Shown here piece by piece: positions 5,542 to 8,625 of a stretch of DNA of 8,625 nucleotides; position 1 is the first letter of the stretch; the number at the start of each line of letters is the position of its first letter. Both the position numbers and the translations under genes were made by a program. The stretch is from the NCBI GenBank assembly GCA_025054795.1, contig JANWZU010000080.1, forward strand, positions 1 through 8,625, given 5' to 3'. The notes beneath the pieces are model-generated. The model was given only the letters and a program-made list of their open reading frames with translations, made no database searches and had not been told where the DNA came from. The stretch is from Candidatus Caldarchaeum sp. (lineage in GTDB: Archaea; Thermoproteota; Nitrososphaeria_A; Caldarchaeales; Caldarchaeaceae).

Positions 5542-6300
5542 ATGAATTACATCCTTACTTCGACCAATGTAACGAAAAAATTCGGCGGAGTGGCAGCCTT
5601 AGACGATGTTAGCCTGTCTATACGCCGTGGTTCAATGGCTCTTCTCATAGGCCCCAATGGTAGCGGAAAGTCTACGCTTGTAAATGTGATAACGGGGGTT
5701 TATAAGGCGGAAAGGGGCCGAGTTTTTTTCGACGGTGTAGATATAACCAACCTAACTCCACACACAATTTACGACCTTGGACTCGCTAGGACTTGGCAAA
5801 TACCTCAGCCGTTTATGACTCTCACGGTTTTGGAGAACCTCCTAGTGGCCGAGAAGGGGAACCCCGGTGAAGGGGTTTTTTCATCTCTTCTACGGAGGAG
5901 ATGGGAGAAGTTTGAAGAGGAAAGCGTCGAAAGGGCTTACAAGATTTTGAAAATCTTGAAGCTTGACCATCTGTGGGACAGACAAGCTTACGGGCTTAGC
6001 GGTGGTCAGATGAAGCTTCTTGAGACTGGAAGGGCTTTGATGAGTGGGGCGAAGATGATTATGATGGATGAGCCCGCCGCAGGGATCAACCCGGTCCTAG
6101 CACACGAAGTTTTTACGCATCTCAGAGAAGTTAACAGAAAGTTGGGCATCACATTCCTTCTGATCGAGCACAGGCTTGACATAGCAGTCCCTTACGTAGA
6201 CCATGTCTACGCCATGCACCAAGGCAAAATCATAGCTGAGGGCCATCCGACAGAGGTTTTGAACAACGTGCTTGTAATCGAAAGCTATTTAGGTGGCTGA
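5542..6300 (+). CDS. livG: Branched-chain amino acid ABC transporter ATP-binding protein, LivG type
   Basis: Cytoplasmic ATPase that powers the LivHM permease together with LivF. At 252 residues it has the family's usual length. Motifs: Walker A GPNGSGKST (37-45); Q-loop in RTWQIPQPF (Q86), the LivG-type sequence; signature GLSGGQMK (151-158); Walker B MIMMDEPAAGINP (172-184) with catalytic E177; switch histidine H210 in LLIEHRLD. The charged helical insert at about 105-130, between the Q-loop and the signature, is normal for LivG. The C-terminal GKIIAEGHPTEVL is also typical. No Shine-Dalgarno precedes the ATG at 5542; a TATA-like CTTTATTA lies about 32 bases upstream, so it may have its own near-leaderless transcript as well as read-through from the binding-protein gene. 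livF follows after three bases. Confidence 0.95.
   Translation: MNYILTSTNVTKKFGGVAALDDVSLSIRRGSMALLIGPNGSGKSTLVNVITGVYKAERGRVFFDGVDITNLTPHTIYDLGLARTWQIPQPFMTLTVLENLLVAEKGNPGEGVFSSLLRRRWEKFEEESVERAYKILKILKLDHLWDRQAYGLSGGQMKLLETGRALMSGAKMIMMDEPAAGINPVLAHEVFTHLREVNRKLGITFLLIEHRLDIAVPYVDHVYAMHQGKIIAEGHPTEVLNNVLVIESYLGG
6291..6296 (+). promoter_or_regulatory. Shine-Dalgarno of livF inside the end of livG
   Basis: AGGTGG overlaps the last livG codons and lies 7 bases before ATG 6304. The spacing equals that at livH and livM, and it indicates co-translation of livG and livF from one message. Confidence 0.7.
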
Positions 6301-6303
6301 GAG

Positions 6304-7005
6304 ATGCTGAGGACTGTAGGACTCAACGCAGGCTACCACAGGCTTCAGGTTCTGTTTGACGTATCAGTCTCAGCCCCTGAAAAACTCATGACCGTTGTGG
6401 TTGGGCCTAATGGAAGCGGTAAGAGCACTTTGCTCAAATCTGTATTCGGATTGACCCGGATATACTCCGGAAAAGTTTTTCTCGACGGGGTCGACATAAC
6501 AGGCCTACAGCCTCATCAAGTTGCCTCTCACGGAGTTTCGTACGTCCCTCAAGTCGACAACATTTTCGCCAACCTGAGCGTTTACGAAAACCTGCTAATA
6601 GCCAGCTACGGCATGGAAAAAAGAGAGTCAGCGGTGTTGGATGTCATGGAGATCTTCCCCCACCTCATGAAATACAGGAGTAAGAGGGCAGCTTTGATGA
6701 GCGGCGGTGAGAGGCAGATGCTCGCCATCGCTATGGCTTTGATTCGGCAGCCCAAGCTGATGTTGTTTGACGAACCGACAGGCAACCTATCGCCAAAGAT
6801 GGCCACACAAATCCTAAACATAATAAGGGACCTCAGGGATACATACGGTAAAACAATAGTCTTAGCCGAGCAGAACGCAAGAAGGGCTTTAGAGATCGGT
6901 GAAAAGGCAATACTGATGGTCAGCGGCCGGCCAACCTACGAGGGAGAGGCTCAAACACTTCTAAAGCACGAAGAGTTGGGCAAGCTTTACCTAGGAATCA
7001 GATGA
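6304..7005 (+). CDS. livF: Branched-chain amino acid ABC transporter ATP-binding protein, LivF type
   Basis: The second ATPase of the importer, 233 residues, forming a heterodimer with LivG under the LivHM permeases. Motifs: Walker A GPNGSGKST (34-42); Q-loop VPQVDNIF (Q83); signature LMSGGERQ (131-138); Walker B LMLFDEPTGNLSP (152-164) with E157; and VLAEQNARRALEIG (186-199). The canonical switch histidine is replaced by glutamine (EQN), as in E. coli LivF, so this is family-typical and not a defect. The start is ATG 6304, three bases after the livG stop and with a good Shine-Dalgarno. The last eight bases overlap the 3' end of the convergent HAD gene, and no terminator fits between them. 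Confidence 0.95.
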   Translation: MLRTVGLNAGYHRLQVLFDVSVSAPEKLMTVVVGPNGSGKSTLLKSVFGLTRIYSGKVFLDGVDITGLQPHQVASHGVSYVPQVDNIFANLSVYENLLIASYGMEKRESAVLDVMEIFPHLMKYRSKRAALMSGGERQMLAIAMALIRQPKLMLFDEPTGNLSPKMATQILNIIRDLRDTYGKTIVLAEQNARRALEIGEKAILMVSGRPTYEGEAQTLLKHEELGKLYLGIR

Positions 7006-7627
7006 GCCTTTCAACTTCAATGACATCCTTGAGGAAGAAGTCGGCGTAAACGCATGCTTCAGAATGAACCAAGGCTGTCTGCATTCCCAGTTTCTTAGCC
7101 GGAGCTATTTCAACATCGCATCGGTCTCCCACGTAAAGCGATTCAAACGCCTTGACTCCAGCCTTGCTCAGCAAAACCACGTATCCAGCCAAGTCGGGCT
7201 TGGGTTCAGCGTCGTCGCTTGAAACCATGAAGTCATAGCACTCTTCGTCAACGCCCAAGCAGCTTAGAACCTTCAAAGCGAGCCTCCTTCCCGAATTAGT
7301 GTGAAGCCCGACGACAACACCCCTACGACGAATGTTTCTAAGCATTTCAGCCACAGCCGGCGACGGCCTGATGAATTTCTCAGGGCTGGCGACCTCAGCC
7401 AACCTGTCGTAGAATTTTGACCTGTTGATTCCCATCATCTCGACGCTCCGGCTCACAGTCTTAACCTCCCTCTTCAAAGCCATCAACCTTCTGAAGGCTT
7501 CGCTACGGCCTATGTTGAGAATCTCGGCCACAACCGCCACAGCAGACTCGAGGAGGTTCTCCTCATACTCTCGGCTCCTGTAAAGCGTGCCGTCCACATC
7601 GAAGAAAACAGCCTTAAACCTAGTCAA
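6998..7627 (-). CDS. HAD-superfamily phosphatase, coupled to GAPDH
   Basis: Probably a small-molecule phosphatase using an aspartyl-phosphate intermediate and Mg2+. In 209 residues the four HAD motifs are intact: motif I DVDGTLY (D10 nucleophile, D12 acid/base), motif II LHTNS (T110), motif III lysine K143 in EPKPD, and motif IV YVGDRCDVEI with G167, D168 and D171. A helical cap (about 16-90) lies between motifs I and II (type C1), like phosphoglycolate- and phosphoserine-type phosphatases. The start is TTG at 7627, overlapping the GAPDH TGA as TTGA. Motif I begins only nine residues in, so no later start is possible. A weak AGGG (7633-7636) lies five bases upstream. The substrate is unknown; a phosphorylated by-product of glycolysis is plausible from context. 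Its 3' end overlaps livF by eight bases. Confidence 0.87.
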   Translation of the reverse strand: MTRFKAVFFDVDGTLYRSREYEENLLESAVAVVAEILNIGRSEAFRRLMALKREVKTVSRSVEMMGINRSKFYDRLAEVASPEKFIRPSPAVAEMLRNIRRRGVVVGLHTNSGRRLALKVLSCLGVDEECYDFMVSSDDAEPKPDLAGYVVLLSKAGVKAFESLYVGDRCDVEIAPAKKLGMQTALVHSEACVYADFFLKDVIEVERLI

Positions 7628-8625
7628 GTTATCCCTAGAGACTTGTTAGTCATCCTAATGCTCGCTTCCCCCGCCGTTTCGCCAACAACTGCTCTCAATG
7701 CGTCGACGTTTTCAGGCACGACGATGGCCTCTTGATGCACAGCCATGTAGAAATAGACTTCACGGCCCTCGACTCTGACCGAGTCTCCCCAAACAACAGC
7801 TTCGTAGATGTCTCCTCTAGCTCTGCCGCTTTCTCTACCGTATTCGAAGACGTTTGCTGTGCTTTTGAAGCCGTCGGCCTTCCACAAAACCTTGACACGG
7901 GTTGTTCTCTGGAACAGCTCTCTGACCGCTTCAGCTGCGGCGTTGTTCTTCAGAGTTATCAGTAAGCTGTGTAAATGCATGTGAGTCGTAGGTATCTTCA
8001 TAGCCATCGTCATAATGTTTAAATGAGGCATAACAGTCCTAACGTCAGCAGCGTGATGGGAAGGAATCTCAACCGGGTCCAAGACGACGGCGTCTATCAA
8101 CCCTTTCGAAGCTTCCTCAGGGTCTGAAGCTCTCCTCGCTATCACAGCTCTAGCCTTCTCCACCCCGTACTCAGTGTCCAAAGCGTGAAGAACCCTGCAC
8201 AAAGCCGTCGTGTTGCATGAAACAACCCGGACAGACCTCCTTCCCAAGGCCTTCTCGTAGTTGACCTGCGCCACGAAGCTTGTTTCAGCCACCTCAGACT
8301 CCTCGCCGCCTTGAAAAACAGCCTTCCTCCCTGCCTCAGCATACCGTTGTCTGTAAGTCATGCCGACATCTCCGGGCGTGCAGTCCACGATGACATCCAC
8401 CTCATCCAGCAAATCGTCCAAGACTCCCTCAACCTTTATACCAGCCTTCCTGAACTTTTCAACCCCCGCCGAGTCAACACAGTAAAGACGATAGCCTTTC
8501 TCGACAGCCTGCCTAGCTTTATAATCAGGCGTCACCTTAACAACTCCTGCAAGCTTCATGTCGGGTTGGAGGCATACGGCGTCAGCCACTCGACGTCCTA
8601 TTGTTCCGTAGCCGTTTACACCTAC
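7624..8625 (-). CDS. gap: Archaeal type II glyceraldehyde-3-phosphate dehydrogenase, start beyond the window
   Basis: Phosphorylating, NAD(P)-dependent oxidation of glyceraldehyde 3-phosphate to 1,3-bisphosphoglycerate (or the reverse, for gluconeogenesis). The frame is open to the window end: translation on the minus strand from 8625 begins VGVNGYGTIGRRVADAV, the Rossmann GxGxxG motif that normally starts two to four residues after Met. A GTG codon at 8589 would cut through this motif and is not the start. Numbered from base 8625, there are 333 visible residues, with catalytic Cys137 in SCNTTALCR (known Cys139/140, so only two or three codons are missing), the HHAADV segment (190-195), and the IPTTHMHLHSL motif (211-221) with the His cluster that includes the catalytic base. 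The C-terminus is complete. The stop overlaps the TTG of the HAD gene. Confidence 0.95.
   Translation of the reverse strand, partial: VGVNGYGTIGRRVADAVCLQPDMKLAGVVKVTPDYKARQAVEKGYRLYCVDSAGVEKFRKAGIKVEGVLDDLLDEVDVIVDCTPGDVGMTYRQRYAEAGRKAVFQGGEESEVAETSFVAQVNYEKALGRRSVRVVSCNTTALCRVLHALDTEYGVEKARAVIARRASDPEEASKGLIDAVVLDPVEIPSHHAADVRTVMPHLNIMTMAMKIPTTHMHLHSLLITLKNNAAAEAVRELFQRTTRVKVLWKADGFKSTANVFEYGRESGRARGDIYEAVVWGDSVRVEGREVYFYMAVHQEAIVVPENVDALRAVVGETAGEASIRMTNKSLGIT

Noticed and set aside
6862..6903. LivF lacks the switch histidine (glutamine in its place), suggesting a degenerate ATPase.
   Set aside because: EQN at this position is typical of LivF proteins, including that of E. coli, and all other motifs are intact.
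8587..8589. A complete GAPDH gene starting with GTG at 8589.
   Set aside because: The upstream codons to the window edge encode the essential VNGYGTIG nucleotide-binding motif, so the gene continues past 8625.

Overview
This looks like a piece of a (probably thermophilic) archaeal chromosome, most plausibly from the TACK side (Thaumarchaeota/Aigarchaeota-like). The pointers are an archaellin with a class III signal peptide, an archaeal-type glyceraldehyde-3-phosphate dehydrogenase, TATA-box promoters 26-32 bases upstream of start codons that lack a Shine-Dalgarno (leaderless mRNAs), and a substrate-binding protein with no lipobox cysteine. The lineage is inferred, not proven. The window is densely coded: no gap exceeds about 105 bases, and I see no tRNA, rRNA, CRISPR array or insertion sequence.

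Layout. (1) 1-562, plus strand: 3' part of an archaellin gene, then a C-rich/U-rich terminator. (2) 638-1345, plus: a DUF3786-like protein of unknown function. (3) 1342-1863, minus: a PduO/MMAB-type cob(I)alamin adenosyltransferase, tail to tail with the previous gene. (4) 1967-4047, minus: livM and livH, the two permeases of a HAAT/Liv-type ABC importer. (5) 4135-7005, plus: the binding protein, livG and livF, completing the importer. The two liv arms diverge from one 87-base promoter region. (6) 6998-8625, minus: an HAD phosphatase translationally coupled to the end of a type II GAPDH gene whose first few codons lie beyond the window.

How the genes work together. The five liv genes form one complete importer for branched-chain amino acids or related small polar solutes. 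Adenosylcobalamin made by the neighbouring adenosyltransferase could serve methylmalonyl-CoA mutase, which handles Val/Ile-derived propionyl-CoA; this link is only suggestive. GAPDH and the HAD phosphatase share a 4-base stop/start overlap and are probably co-expressed.

The window contains no clear new multi-gene system. The most interesting signals are regulatory. A nested inverted repeat in the livH leader can pair with its Shine-Dalgarno. Similar TACAG...CTGTA palindromes lie upstream of both the DUF3786 gene and the adenosyltransferase gene. TTG starts recur at coupled or Shine-Dalgarno-dependent genes, while promoter-proximal genes appear leaderless.
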